Assembly (NCBI GenBank): GCA_030432875.1
Contig: JAUILP010000019.1
Span: 1 to 51,496 of the forward strand
Origin: Oligoflexia bacterium
Lineage (GTDB): Bacteria; Bdellovibrionota_B; Oligoflexia; Oligoflexales; JAGOVF01
Direction of reading: 5' to 3'
Length of the DNA stretch: 51,496 bases
Shown here one piece after another: positions 1 to 8,882 of the stretch. Made by a program: the position numbers and the translations under genes. The notes below the pieces were generated by a model that ran no database searches, had not been told where the DNA came from, and was given only the letters and a program-made list of their open reading frames with translations. Each line of letters opens with the position of its first letter. The stretch's first letter is position 1.

Positions 1-2
1 CG

Positions 3-68
3 CCCATACCCCACGAAAAGGTCGACGATGACGAAAACGTGACCGTCAGCGTGATCGTAGACCACTAA
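3..68 (+). CDS. Possible C-terminal tail of a gene entering from the left
   Basis: One frame is open from the window edge to a TAA at 66-68 and encodes a short acidic then beta-like tail ending VTVSVIVDH. The other two forward frames are closed by stops within the first 45 bases. About 21 residues is too little to identify a family, so this may be chance. No function is proposed. Confidence 0.25.
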   Translation, partial: PIPHEKVDDDENVTVSVIVDH

Positions 69-432
69 CTTTATTAGTCTATTTGTGCAACAACGTCCTT
101 TTTATTTCCACACCCCATATACCGTAGGCCGCTCATGCCATTGCGACCTTATTATCCATCGCTGAAGCGGGTTTGCAAGCTTGCGAGCAAATCCCGCGCA
201 GGCGATGAGTAGTTACTTGTGGGTAATAGAAAGCCCTACGGTTATCGACTGTTCGTAACCTTCCGGTCAGCATGTCTAGCCAGCGAGCATTTCCTTCCCT
301 ATAATCCCCATTCATTATACCAAGGCCTTTTTTTGCCCCCGTACCAAGTAACTTAAGTCATTGATCCGTAACCTAGGTAAAAATTGCCGTGAGAGCGTTC
401 ATTTTTTAAGTTATTTGTGAAGGAAACAATTT
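69..432. other. Intergenic region with an imperfect inverted repeat and a possible IS left end
   Basis: No convincing gene is visible. Around 167-199 there is an imperfect inverted repeat, GCGGGTTTGC facing GCAAATCCCGC with one bulged base. At 368-402 a GTAA followed by TTGCCGTGAGAGCG resembles the usual left end of IS66-family elements, which typically start GTAA and carry TTGCCGTGA a little further in; this is recalled from the family, not aligned. The minus-strand open frame at 133-315 has no ribosome site or recognisable domain and was not called. Confidence 0.4.
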
Positions 433-896
433 ATGACAAATGAAGCAGAGTTGGAAAAAGCATCTGAAATTTTTGCGCGATGGCGAAAAAAAAAAATGAC
501 CATAGAAAGGGTGCCTACCAAAAAGAACTCCGTGATTTAGCTGTGGAACTTAAAAAGGCGTATGGAAGTAAGCGAACTTCTGAGGCTTTAGTCGTTTCTC
601 CAAGCTCGCTCCACAACTGGTGTAAAGATCCCATATCTCAAAAGGCACTTCCTCTAAAGACCGCCAGCGCAACTGTTATGCCTTTTGTTGAATTAAAACA
701 TTCAGGAAAATATGTGGCACCAAGCATTGAAATTTTACTTCCTAGTTCCTTCAGTTTAAAAATAAGCAAAGTGTTTCCCAGAATTTTGTGGGGACTCTCT
801 GCTAGAATTTACTGTGCTCCAATTAATGATTCAATTATCTGCACAAATGAGAATTTTAGTGGCTCGTCACCCCGTAGATTTTCAAAATGGTATTGA
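433..896 (+). pseudogene. Frameshifted IS66 TnpA-like helix-turn-helix protein
   Basis: An ATG at 433, preceded by an AAGGAA-like ribosome site near 420, opens MTNEAELEKASEIFARWRKK and then runs into an 11-A tract at 486-496. In that frame translation stops at 540. A second frame, open from 480, carries the likely continuation: a basic stretch, then KELRDLAVELKKAYGSKRTS and SPSSLHNWCKD, which look like a helix-turn-helix of the transposase-accessory kind. The two halves join only if the reading frame slips at the A-run. The last 20 or so residues of the second frame overlap the start of the TnpB-like fragment in another frame and are probably not genuine. Family assignment rests on this motif and on the adjacent TnpB-like piece. 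Confidence 0.45.
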
Positions 897-921
897 TGGT
901 ATTATTTGTTTGACTATTTAA
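847..921 (+). pseudogene. IS66 TnpB-like N-terminal fragment
   Basis: The ATG at 847 encodes MRILVARHPVDFQNGIDGI followed by five residues and a TAA. The RI-(L/F)-VA-x-x-PVDFRxGIDGL pattern is the signature N-terminus of IS66-family TnpB proteins, which are normally around 110-120 residues. Only 24 residues survive here, so it is a truncated remnant. Confidence 0.5.
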
Positions 922-1607
922 AAACCTTGCTCAGGTATACGGACAGGGTAAAAAACTTCCGTCATGTTTTTGTGATTTTGAGAACTTGTCAAAAATATAT
1001 TTTTTTTCCTATTTTTGTAATGTCGGCGATTTAAAGTACCATTTAAACTTGAAGAGTTTGAAAAAGTTGAGTGATTAGGTAATATTTACAAATTATAGTA
1101 GCTGATATCTAAGAATCTCCTGATTTTTTCGCATTTCAATCACGTATTCTCTAATAGTTTATAATTTTTTTATTTGAACGATTGATTTTTTTCCCTTGCC
1201 TTGTCATTATCCTGAGTGAGATTAAAAGGTGATGTTTTTTCTCTCTAAGGTATGTATAATAGTGAGTCAAGGTCGCGATAATATTAATGCAGCCTGGGAA
1301 AATATGGCTACACCAAAGTAATTTAGGGGTTAGTGAACGTAACACTTTCTCACGGTAAATGACCCTCTTAAGCTTTTTGCTTGTAATTGTTGTGCGTCGG
1401 TGTTGAGGGGCTGTCTTATACGCCTTAGGAATAACTTACTTTGACTTTTATCTGAGATCCGGGTGTTTCTTTTGTACACAGGGAAAATCTTCTCTAACAA
1501 GAATATTTCGCCAAAAGTTTATGACCCCATAAACTCATGTTTTTTTGCTTACGTTTTTTTCGGTCAAATAAAGAACTTTATCTCATTTAATACGGGGCAC
1601 TTTATCT
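922..1607. other. AT-rich gene-free region upstream of korA
   Basis: About 690 bases without a supportable gene. Short open frames on the minus strand (for example 1151-1345) have no domain, no ribosome site and no neighbours in phase. The promoter for the korAB-nuo operon should lie here, but no clean pair of -35 and -10 boxes could be picked; TTGACT at 1441 has no good -10 partner. There is no clear Shine-Dalgarno sequence directly before the korA ATG. Confidence 0.4.
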
Positions 1608-3488
1608 ATGCAGCAGTCGGTTTCAACTAATACAGGCGCAAAAGAGACAGGAACTTCTTCAGGCAAGAAAAGTGTCGGGATTGAGAGTTCGGTCATCCGA
1701 TTTGCAGGTGACTCAGGTGATGGTATGCAGATCGTAGGAGATCAGTTTACCAACACTTCAGCCGTTTCAGGTTATTTTTTTGCAACTCTACCCGATTTTC
1801 CTTCAGAAATCAGAGCTCCTGCGGGAACTGTTTTTGGAGTTTCAGGCTTTCAGGTCTGTGTTGGGGGAAGAGAAATCTATACGCCAGGCGATCAATATGA
1901 TGTTCTTCTGGCAATGAACCCTGCTGCGTTAAAAGTAAACTTAGCCAATGTTAAGGATAAAGGTATAATCCTTGTCAATGAGGATGCTTTTATCCCTAAA
2001 AATATTCAAAAAGCTGGCTATACTGATAATCCACTAAATGCTCCAGAGCTGGAATCATTTCACCTTATCCGCGTGCCTATGTCAAAAATGGCGCAGCAGG
2101 CTTTAAAAGGGAGTTCCTTAAGCCCAAGAGAAGTCGAGCGTTGTAAGAATTTTTTCGCGCTTGGCCTAATATACTGGCTATACAACCACAACCCCGATTA
2201 CACAAAAAAATGGATCGAGAAAAAATTCAAATCAAGACCAGCCATAATGGAAGCTAATTTAACGGTCTTTGGAGCTGGCTTAGAGTATGCAGCAAGCAAC
2301 GAAAGTTTTACACACTCATTTGCCATTAAGCGCGGAGCTCGTGAATTAAAGGCAGGCGTTTACCGCAATGTGTCTGGAAACCAAGCCGCGGCCCTAGGGC
2401 TTATTGCGGCGGCTCAAAAGGCCGGGATTAATCTCTATCTTGGCAGTTACCCCATCACTCCCGCAACAGACATTATGCAGGAACTCAGCAAACACAGAGA
2501 CTATGCTACCGTGTTTCAAGCTGAAGATGAAATTGCCGCGATCGGAGCTGCTCTGGGGGCGTCTTTTGCGGGATGCCTGGCTGCGACGACGACATCTGGT
2601 CCTGGCTTTTCCTTAAAAGCAGAATTTATGAACCTCGCCCTTATGGTTGAGCTGCCCATGGTCATTATAGATGTCCAAAGGGCGGGTCCCTCTACTGGTC
2701 TGCCAACAAAAACGGAACAGTCAGACATGTTACAAGCTCTGTGGGGGCGTCACGGTGAATCTCCATTACCAGTTGTCGCTTCCTCCTCACCCAAAGACTG
2801 CTTTGATACGGTTTTTGAAGCAGCCCGATTAGCTGTAAAATATATGACCCCTGTAATCGTTCTAAGTGAAGGCTATCTCGGCAATGGCGCTGAAGTTTGG
2901 CGCGTTCCTGAGATGGAAGAACTCCCAGCTATCCCGGTGAACTTTCGCACTGATCCCGACAATTTCCTCCCTTACGAGAGAAATCCAGAAACCTTGGCGC
3001 GTCCCTGGGCAATCCCAGGAACAAAAGGCTTAGAGCATCGCCTCGGGGGCCTTGAAAAAGAAGATAAAACCGGCATAGTTAGCCAGTCACCAAAAAATCA
3101 CGAAAAAATGGTGGGCCTGCGCGCGGCAAAAGTCGCTCGCATTGCTCAGGACATCCCGCCCATGGAAATATTCGGAAGTCCTGATGCTGATATTTTGGTT
3201 CTCGGTTGGGGAGGAACGGAGGGCGCTATAAAGAGTGCCGTGCGCAACCTCAACAGCGAAGGCGTTAAAGTTGCCAGCGCTCATTTAAGATTTATCAATC
3301 CCTTCCCGGCGGATCTTGAGTCTTTACTCAAAAAATACAAAAAAGTGTTACTTCCAGAAAACAATACGGGGCAACTTTGGTACCGTCTCAGGGCTGAGTA
3401 CCTCATCGATACTGAGCGCCTAAACAAAGTTCAAGGGCAACCTTTTCGGATTGATGAAATTGAAGCTAAAATACGTTCCATGTTATAA
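1608..3488 (+). CDS. korA: 2-oxoglutarate:ferredoxin oxidoreductase, fused gamma-alpha subunit
   Basis: Together with KorB this enzyme decarboxylates 2-oxoglutarate to succinyl-CoA and passes electrons to ferredoxin. The 626-residue protein has the fused layout of KorA. The gamma domain starts at about residue 28 (VIRFAGDSGDGMQIVGDQF) and contains FPSEIRAPAGTVFGVSGFQV. The alpha pyrimidine-binding domain starts at about residue 255 (GNQAAALGLIAAAQKAG, then YPITPATDIM, AEDEIAAIGAALGASFAG and TTTSGPGFSLKAEFMNLA). The C-terminal transketolase-like domain contains ILVLGWGGTEGAIKSAV. In Thauera-type benzoate degraders KorAB regenerates the reduced ferredoxin used by benzoyl-CoA reductase. Substrate preference is inferred from subunit layout and gene context; another 2-oxoacid is possible. 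The start is the first ATG in frame and lacks a strong ribosome site. Confidence 0.9.
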   Translation: MQQSVSTNTGAKETGTSSGKKSVGIESSVIRFAGDSGDGMQIVGDQFTNTSAVSGYFFATLPDFPSEIRAPAGTVFGVSGFQVCVGGREIYTPGDQYDVLLAMNPAALKVNLANVKDKGIILVNEDAFIPKNIQKAGYTDNPLNAPELESFHLIRVPMSKMAQQALKGSSLSPREVERCKNFFALGLIYWLYNHNPDYTKKWIEKKFKSRPAIMEANLTVFGAGLEYAASNESFTHSFAIKRGARELKAGVYRNVSGNQAAALGLIAAAQKAGINLYLGSYPITPATDIMQELSKHRDYATVFQAEDEIAAIGAALGASFAGCLAATTTSGPGFSLKAEFMNLALMVELPMVIIDVQRAGPSTGLPTKTEQSDMLQALWGRHGESPLPVVASSSPKDCFDTVFEAARLAVKYMTPVIVLSEGYLGNGAEVWRVPEMEELPAIPVNFRTDPDNFLPYERNPETLARPWAIPGTKGLEHRLGGLEKEDKTGIVSQSPKNHEKMVGLRAAKVARIAQDIPPMEIFGSPDADILVLGWGGTEGAIKSAVRNLNSEGVKVASAHLRFINPFPADLESLLKKYKKVLLPENNTGQLWYRLRAEYLIDTERLNKVQGQPFRIDEIEAKIRSML

Positions 3489-3497
3489 GGAGACTCC

Positions 3498-4544
3498 GTG
3501 GACACTCAGTCATTAGAAAACAAAGCGACAGAAGTACCCAAATATACTCGCAAAGATTTTTTGGCAACTGAGCCACGCTGGTGCGTCGGTTGCGGAACCT
3601 ATGCCACCTTCAATGCCATGACCCGAGTTTTTTTAAACTCAGGGATAGCGCGGGAAAAATTCGCCGTTATATCAGGCATTGGTTGCTCTTCACGACTCCC
3701 CTATTATTCCAATACTTATGGGTTTCATACCATTCATGGTCGTGCCCCGACGGTTGCTGCCGGAGTCAAAGGCGCGAACCCCGATTTGAATGTTTGGGTC
3801 GTGACAGGTGACGGCGATGGCCTATCCATTGGAGGAAATCACTTTCTCCATATGATGAGACGCAACCCCAATATCAAGGTTGTTCTTTTTAACAATCAAA
3901 TTTATGGCTTGACTAAAGGTCAGACTTCTCCGACTTCGCCGCTCGGGACAAAAACGAAATCAGCACCTTATGGGTCTTTAGACAGGCCTATGCATCCCTT
4001 GACTGTGGCCTTGGGCGCAGGCGCGACCTTTGCCGCCCGTGTACCAGATACCGATAATGAAATGCTTTTTGAAGTGCTGAGAGCAGCGCAGGAACATCAA
4101 GGAGTTGCTATTGTCGAAGTCCTGATTAACTGTGTTATTTTTAACGACGGTGTTTTTACCCCACTTACAGACAAAAATTCCCGGTCTGAAACCACCATTA
4201 AACTCGAAGCCGGAAAGCCGCTTATTTTTGGCACAGACAATGATAAGGGCATTGTGATGAAATCCGATCGTCCCGAAGTCATTAAAATAGATGCCTTAGG
4301 TCCCCAAAACCCAGATATTATCGTTCATGATCCGGGCAACCCCAATGCCGGATATGCCTTTATGCTAGCAGAAATGGGTAGCGAAAATTTGCCGGTGCCA
4401 TTTGGCATCCTCAGACAAGTCGAGGATCATGTTTACCAATATCCACCAAGACAGCCAAGCGAAGATAAGCTAAAACGTGTTCTTCAGGGTGCAAGTGCTT
4501 GGGTCCGTGAAGCCGACGGTTCTGTGCAAAGCTTGGAGCGCTAA
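3498..4544 (+). CDS. korB: 2-oxoglutarate:ferredoxin oxidoreductase, beta subunit
   Basis: This is the thiamine-diphosphate-binding subunit, 348 residues. It shows RWCVGCGTYATFNAM near residue 27, SGIGCSSRLPYY, HGRAPTVAAGVKGANP, and the ThDP/Mg motif GDGDGLSIGGNH followed by NNQIYGLTKGQTSPTS. The start is GTG at 3498, set by an AAGGAG ribosome site at 3487-3492 that overlaps the korA stop. Only 3 bases separate its stop from nuoA, so korAB and the complex I genes almost certainly share a transcript. A ferredoxin-domain delta subunit is absent, as usual for the two-subunit KorAB type; external ferredoxin is the expected acceptor. Confidence 0.92.
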   Translation: MDTQSLENKATEVPKYTRKDFLATEPRWCVGCGTYATFNAMTRVFLNSGIAREKFAVISGIGCSSRLPYYSNTYGFHTIHGRAPTVAAGVKGANPDLNVWVVTGDGDGLSIGGNHFLHMMRRNPNIKVVLFNNQIYGLTKGQTSPTSPLGTKTKSAPYGSLDRPMHPLTVALGAGATFAARVPDTDNEMLFEVLRAAQEHQGVAIVEVLINCVIFNDGVFTPLTDKNSRSETTIKLEAGKPLIFGTDNDKGIVMKSDRPEVIKIDALGPQNPDIIVHDPGNPNAGYAFMLAEMGSENLPVPFGILRQVEDHVYQYPPRQPSEDKLKRVLQGASAWVREADGSVQSLER

Positions 4545-4547
4545 AAG

Positions 4548-4898
4548 ATGGAATATTTTTTGGTTTTACCCGTTGTCTGTGTGTCCTTACTCCTGGTCTT
4601 TGGTGGGTTGTTTGCCTCACGTTTTTTAGCACCTCACAGACCAAATAAAATTAAAAATGATACCTACGAGTGCGGAGAAAAAACAATTGGTACTGCCTGG
4701 GTTCAGTTTAACGTAGGGTATTATCTTTTTGCCCTCATTTTTTTGGTCTTTGATGTGGAAGCAGCTTTTTTGTTCCCATGGGCGGTGGTTCTCCGCGATG
4801 TCGGTATAATTGGCCTTTTAGAGGTGATCATTTTTATCTCTGTCCTGCTGGTTGGCCTTGCGTATGCATGGCGTAAGGGAGCTTTAAAATGGGTATAA
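4548..4898 (+). CDS. nuoA: Complex I subunit A (ND3)
   Basis: A small membrane subunit of the proton-pumping complex I, 116 residues with three predicted membrane segments. The ND3 signature is clear: [21 protein letters not shown] in the loop that carries the conserved Cys, then the second-helix stretch [16 protein letters not shown]. It begins 3 bases after korB and overlaps nuoB by 10 bases, so it is translationally coupled. It is the first of eleven nuo genes in the order A-B-C-D-H-I-J-K-L-M-N. Confidence 0.95.
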   Translation: MEYFLVLPVVCVSLLLVFGGLFASRFLAPHRPNKIKNDTYECGEKTIGTAWVQFNVGYYLFALIFLVFDVEAAFLFPWAVVLRDVGIIGLLEVIIFISVLLVGLAYAWRKGALKWV

Positions 4899-5521
4899 CG
4901 ATGAATCAGCTTCTTCCAAAATCTTTGGAAGCGATTCCTGGTGGGCCAGCCCTACTCACAAGTCTTGATAGTCTAATCAACTGGGCACGTTCTAATAGTC
5001 TTTGGCCACTCACTTTTGGCACGAGTTGCTGCGCTATAGAGGTTATGATGGCTGCGGGTGCGAGTCACCATGACTTAGCCCGATTTGGAGCAGAGGTTGC
5101 GCGTCCCTCACCAAGACAAGCAGATCTCTTGGTCGTTGCGGGGACAATAGTGAAGCGCATGGCCCCTAGACTTAAAGTTCTCTACGAACAGATGGCAGAA
5201 CCCAAATACGTTATTGCAACCGGAGCCTGTGCCATTTCAGGCGGTCCTTTTATTTACGAATCCTATGCAACCGTTCGTGGCGTACATGAAGTAATCCCTG
5301 TCGATGTATATGTCCCAGGATGTCCTCCTCGGCCCGAAGCTTTTTTTTACGGCCTGCTTGCTTTGCAAAGACTTATCCGCGAAGGGGAAACCATTAGAAA
5401 ACCTGGAGAGCGAAAGAAACCTGTTTTAGCCGCGCTTCCTCCAGGCATTACGTTAGAACAAATTCGCAGTGAACTCATTGCAAATCTCGAAAATAAAGCA
5501 GTGGTGAACCGTTATGAATAA
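4889..5521 (+). CDS. nuoB: Complex I subunit B, carrier of cluster N2
   Basis: This peripheral subunit binds the terminal [4Fe-4S] cluster N2 that reduces quinone. The 210-residue protein has the paired cysteines in [19 protein letters not shown], then [32 protein letters not shown] and [10 protein letters not shown], which supply all cluster ligands. The ATG at 4889 sits inside the end of nuoA behind GGGAG; an in-frame ATG at 4901 is an alternative. The C-terminus runs about 40 residues beyond the core fold. The gene overlaps nuoC by 8 bases. Confidence 0.95.
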   Translation: MGITMNQLLPKSLEAIPGGPALLTSLDSLINWARSNSLWPLTFGTSCCAIEVMMAAGASHHDLARFGAEVARPSPRQADLLVVAGTIVKRMAPRLKVLYEQMAEPKYVIATGACAISGGPFIYESYATVRGVHEVIPVDVYVPGCPPRPEAFFYGLLALQRLIREGETIRKPGERKKPVLAALPPGITLEQIRSELIANLENKAVVNRYE

Positions 5522-5978
5522 TTCCGATTTGGAAAGCTACCTTTTATCCTTAGATAAAGATTTGGTTCTAAGGGAAAAAAGCGACCGTGTCAGCATCACC
5601 GTCCCAAGCGAAAAACTTTTGCAAGTAATGACCCAACTTCGTCATGATCGTGCTCTGACTTTTGATATGCTTTCAGCACACACCGCAATCGATTGGTCTA
5701 ACGAGAACAAACTTGAACTCATCTACCAACTATATTCGTCGGAGCATCACCACCGTATAATGGTGGGCGTTTATCTTAATCGTGAGGCACCTGTCACGTT
5801 TTCTCTGTGTTCCCTTTGGCAAATTGCTGAGTGGCAGGAACGTGAAGTTTTTGACATGTTTGGGGTGCGCTACCAAAATCACCCAGATCTCAGACGCATT
5901 TTGCTCGAAGATGAATGGCAGGGACATCCCCTCCTCAAAGATTATAAGGACGATTTTATGTTGGAGCGGCCATGGTAA
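5514..5978 (+). CDS. nuoC: Complex I subunit C (30 kDa)
   Basis: A peripheral-arm subunit of 154 residues, at the short end for NuoC. The family signature lies in the C-terminal third: [16 protein letters not shown] sequence, then [20 protein letters not shown] and [18 protein letters not shown]. It is a separate protein, not fused to NuoD as in Escherichia coli. It overlaps nuoB by 8 bases and nuoD by 7, indicating tight coupling. Confidence 0.93.
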   Translation: MNNSDLESYLLSLDKDLVLREKSDRVSITVPSEKLLQVMTQLRHDRALTFDMLSAHTAIDWSNENKLELIYQLYSSEHHHRIMVGVYLNREAPVTFSLCSLWQIAEWQEREVFDMFGVRYQNHPDLRRILLEDEWQGHPLLKDYKDDFMLERPW

Positions 5979-7156
5979 CCACGACCCTTTCCCTGTCCTC
6001 TGTCCCTATAAGCAGTTTAGATAAGCGCATTCAAAGCTTAGAAAATGAACAAAGCTCCCTAGGTACGCAGGAATACTTTGTCAATATGGGCCCGCAGCAT
6101 CCCTCAACGCACGGCGTGCTGCGCCTTGTTTTACACCTTGACGGAGAAACCGTAAAAGAGGTGATTCCAGTTTTGGGTTATGTTCATCGGGGGATGGAAA
6201 AAAAATGCGAATTTATTGGCTACCGCCAGCAAGTCCATCTTACCGATCGCCTTGATTATCTCTGTGCCTTGATGAATAACTGGGCTATTTCCCACGCCAT
6301 CGAAAAAGCCCTGAATATTGAGCTCAATGAGCGCATCCAAGTCGTCCGCACCATTCTTGCGGAACTTCAAAGAATACAAAGCCATCAGCTCTGGTGGGGT
6401 GTTTTTGGCATGGACCTCGGAGCTTTTACACCTTTTCTCTATGGCTTTAGAGACCGTGAAAAAATCACCGCAATTTTTGAAGACACGATAGGCGCCCGTC
6501 TGACCATGAACTTTATTCAGCCGGGTGGTTTGATGTTTGATATCACCAGCGATTTTGCCCAAAAAGTCAAAGAATTTATTGCTTATTTTAAACCGATCTT
6601 AAACGAATACGATGAATTATTTTCTGGCAATATCATCGTACAGGAACGCCTGCGAAATGTGGGCATCCTTGATGCTAAAACTGCGATTTCTATTGGGACG
6701 ACAGGGCCCATTTTGCGCGCTAGCGGTGTCGCGCATGATTTGCGCAAATTAGAGCCTTACGGTGTTTATTCTCAGGTGCAATTTGACGTCCCTGTTGGCG
6801 CAACGGGAGACTGTTGGGACCGCTATCAAGTTCGCATGCAAGAAATGCGCGAATCAATAAAAATCGTGGAACAGCTGATTGATAATATCCCTGAAGGCAA
6901 GCACATGGTTATGAAGTTCGGCGCTAAAATCCGCGTACCCGAGGGTGTCTACTACAGTGAAATGGAGACAGCTCGCGGCATTTATGGAAACTTTATTGTT
7001 GCCGATGGTAGCGAAAAACCGTACCGACTTCATATGCGTACCCCCAATTTTAATAATCTCTGGTCGATTATCCGTATGGCCCCGGGACTACGCATTGCTG
7101 ATTTGGTGACGATTTTGTCTTCCATTGACATTGTTGTTCCAGACATTGACCGATAG
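5972..7156 (+). CDS. nuoD: Complex I subunit D (49 kDa)
   Basis: This subunit forms the quinone-binding pocket with NuoB. The 394-residue protein carries NMGPQHPSTHGVLRLVLHLDGE near residue 38, YVHRGMEKKCEF, LTDRLDYLCALMNNWA, GVFGMDLGAFTPFLYGFRDRE and, near the C-terminus, RAPGLRIADL-type sequence ending in SSIDIVVPDIDR. The first 35 or so residues are a low-similarity leader. The conserved His in QHPSTHG that contacts quinone in the family is present. Confidence 0.96.
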   Translation: MVTTTLSLSSVPISSLDKRIQSLENEQSSLGTQEYFVNMGPQHPSTHGVLRLVLHLDGETVKEVIPVLGYVHRGMEKKCEFIGYRQQVHLTDRLDYLCALMNNWAISHAIEKALNIELNERIQVVRTILAELQRIQSHQLWWGVFGMDLGAFTPFLYGFRDREKITAIFEDTIGARLTMNFIQPGGLMFDITSDFAQKVKEFIAYFKPILNEYDELFSGNIIVQERLRNVGILDAKTAISIGTTGPILRASGVAHDLRKLEPYGVYSQVQFDVPVGATGDCWDRYQVRMQEMRESIKIVEQLIDNIPEGKHMVMKFGAKIRVPEGVYYSEMETARGIYGNFIVADGSEKPYRLHMRTPNFNNLWSIIRMAPGLRIADLVTILSSIDIVVPDIDR

Positions 7157-7172
7157 ATAAAGGAATCACGTT

Positions 7173-8216
7173 GTGCCAAGTGTAAGCAGTACATTAACTA
7201 TGCCTCTAATGGTCGGAACCGTATTAGGTGTCGTGGGCTTTATTTCCGTTGTAGCTATGATCCTTGTCTATGCTGAGCGAAAGGTCGCGGCACACTTCCA
7301 GTGCCGACTTGGCCCAATGCGCGTTGGCTGGCATGGGACTTTGCAAAGTATTGCTGATTCACTTAAGTTATTTTTAAAAGAAGACATTGTCCCAACAAAA
7401 GCCGACCACTTGCTCCATGCTTTTGCCCCTGTTATCAGTGTGATGGCGGCAATTTTAACGCTTATCGCCATTCCCTTTAGCTCGCATTTGGTGCTCGCGG
7501 ATGTCAGTATCGGGGTCCTTTATGTCTCTGCTGTCAGCGGAATTGGAGTCCTTGGGATTCTTCTTGGTGGATGGAGCTCCAATAACAAGTGGTCTTTGCT
7601 GGGAGCGATGCGCGCAGGAGCACAAATTATATCTTATGAATTATCGGTCACGCTATCTTTACTCGTGATTATTTTATTTGCCGGTTCTTTACGGCTCACT
7701 GATATCGTCCATTCGCAGGAAGCGGGTTGGTGGATTTGGCGCGCTCCCGGGGTGGGACTTTTAGCTTTTGTACTTTTCCTCATTGCTTCCACTGCCGAAA
7801 TTAATAGAACGCCCTTTGATTTGGCCGAAGGCGAAAGCGAATTGACTGCGGGATTTCATACAGAGTATTCTGGTCTGCGCTTCGCATTCTTTTTCCTCGC
7901 CGAATATATGAATCTCTTTATTGTGGCCGCTATGGGAGCCACTCTATTTTGGGGTGGATGGATGCCTCTTCATATTGGTGGATTTACGGCCTTTAACCAG
8001 CTTATGGATTTTATCCCAGGAACCGTTTGGTTCTTTGGCAAAGTCATCACTTTAATATTTGTGATCATGTGGTTTCGCTGGACTTTTCCACGTCTTAGAG
8101 TAGATCAGTTGATGAGCCTAGAATGGAAAGTTCTCATGCCCCTTGGGTTTCTTAACCTACTCGTGGCAGCTTTTTTATCTTTATTTGGTTGGTATTTTTT
8201 TCCTTTGGTTTTTTAA
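7173..8216 (+). CDS. nuoH: Complex I subunit H (ND1)
   Basis: The membrane subunit at the junction with the peripheral arm, 347 residues and about eight membrane helices. Conserved loops are present: AERKVAAHFQCRLGPMRVG, LQSIADSLKLFLKED, and the acidic loop TAEINRTPFDLAEGESEL followed by GFHTEYSGLRFAFFFLAEY. The start is GTG at 7173 behind AAAGGA (7159-7164). It follows nuoD directly because nuoE, nuoF and nuoG are missing here. Confidence 0.95.
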   Translation: MPSVSSTLTMPLMVGTVLGVVGFISVVAMILVYAERKVAAHFQCRLGPMRVGWHGTLQSIADSLKLFLKEDIVPTKADHLLHAFAPVISVMAAILTLIAIPFSSHLVLADVSIGVLYVSAVSGIGVLGILLGGWSSNNKWSLLGAMRAGAQIISYELSVTLSLLVIILFAGSLRLTDIVHSQEAGWWIWRAPGVGLLAFVLFLIASTAEINRTPFDLAEGESELTAGFHTEYSGLRFAFFFLAEYMNLFIVAAMGATLFWGGWMPLHIGGFTAFNQLMDFIPGTVWFFGKVITLIFVIMWFRWTFPRLRVDQLMSLEWKVLMPLGFLNLLVAAFLSLFGWYFFPLVF

Positions 8217-8237
8217 AAACAGGTTGGATGAAATTTC

Positions 8238-8882
8238 ATGGATGACGATCGGCTTACGGCAAAAAATAATTATGTTAAACCCGTGCAAGCGCTTCCGATA
8301 CGCGGTTTTTTCGGAAGAATTGCCTATGGACTGGGCTCTCTGCTGAAGGGCATGAGAGTCACGATGCACTATTTTATTCATCCTTCTACGGTGGTAACCC
8401 AGCAGTATCCCGAAAATCGTGAAACGCTTGTTTTGTCGCCACGTATAAGGTCGCAGCTTTCTCTTATTCACGACGAGTCCGGCTACCATAAATGTACGGC
8501 CTGCCACATCTGTGAACAAGCATGCCCCAATGCCTCGATACATGTCGTTGATCGCCCTGAACCCGCTATCAGCAAAAAAGAACTAGATTTTTTTATTTGG
8601 CGTCTCGATAGCTGCACTTTTTGCAATCTATGTGTTATGGTTTGTCCCTTTCAGTGCTTGGAGATGAAGCCCACCTTTGAATCATCCGTCTATGATCAGC
8701 GTCTACTCGCCTATAATTTGACCAAATATGCTGGCCCGACCTCAACCGTATTAGCTAAGCAAACTGATGATGAGGCGCGAAAAAACATGATTGAGCCTCG
8801 TCAGGTTTATGATGGTCCCACTGAACTCGGTGGTTTTATACTGGCGGGTATGCCAGAAAGCACACGGGAGAAAAAATCATGA
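8238..8882 (+). CDS. nuoI: Complex I subunit I, 2[4Fe-4S] protein
   Basis: This subunit carries clusters N6a and N6b. In the 214-residue protein the two motifs are CTACHICEQACPNA and CTFCNLCVMVCPFQC, the second cluster group lying about 40 residues after the first. With NuoE, NuoF and NuoG absent, NuoI is the outermost Fe-S subunit encoded here and is the natural docking site for reduced ferredoxin (inference from the ferredoxin-driven archaeal and cyanobacterial homologues). It overlaps nuoJ by 4 bases (ATGA). Confidence 0.94.
   Translation: MDDDRLTAKNNYVKPVQALPIRGFFGRIAYGLGSLLKGMRVTMHYFIHPSTVVTQQYPENRETLVLSPRIRSQLSLIHDESGYHKCTACHICEQACPNASIHVVDRPEPAISKKELDFFIWRLDSCTFCNLCVMVCPFQCLEMKPTFESSVYDQRLLAYNLTKYAGPTSTVLAKQTDDEARKNMIEPRQVYDGPTELGGFILAGMPESTREKKS

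Larger units (their letters stand above)
368..921 (+). mobile_element. Decayed IS66-like insertion sequence remnant
   Basis: The stretch holds a possible left end (GTAA at 368), a frameshifted small helix-turn-helix protein resembling an IS66 accessory TnpA, and the first 24 codons of a TnpB-like protein. No TnpC transposase remains downstream and no right end was recognised. The A-run frameshift and the early stop in the TnpB piece mean the element cannot be active. The boundaries are approximate. Confidence 0.5.

Noticed and set aside
133..315. 60-residue open frame on the minus strand
   Set aside because: No ribosome site, no domain, and it spans an inverted repeat; most likely a chance frame.
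480..540. Programmed frameshift at the 11-A run, as used by some insertion sequences
   Set aside because: The downstream transposase genes are also broken, and IS66 TnpA is not known to need frameshifting; decay or sequencing slippage is simpler.
1441..1470. Promoter from TTGACT at 1441
   Set aside because: No acceptable -10 box at 16-18 bases, and it lies well over 100 bases from korA.
6131..6562. 143-residue minus-strand open frame inside nuoD
   Set aside because: It is the antisense shadow of the strongly conserved nuoD sequence.
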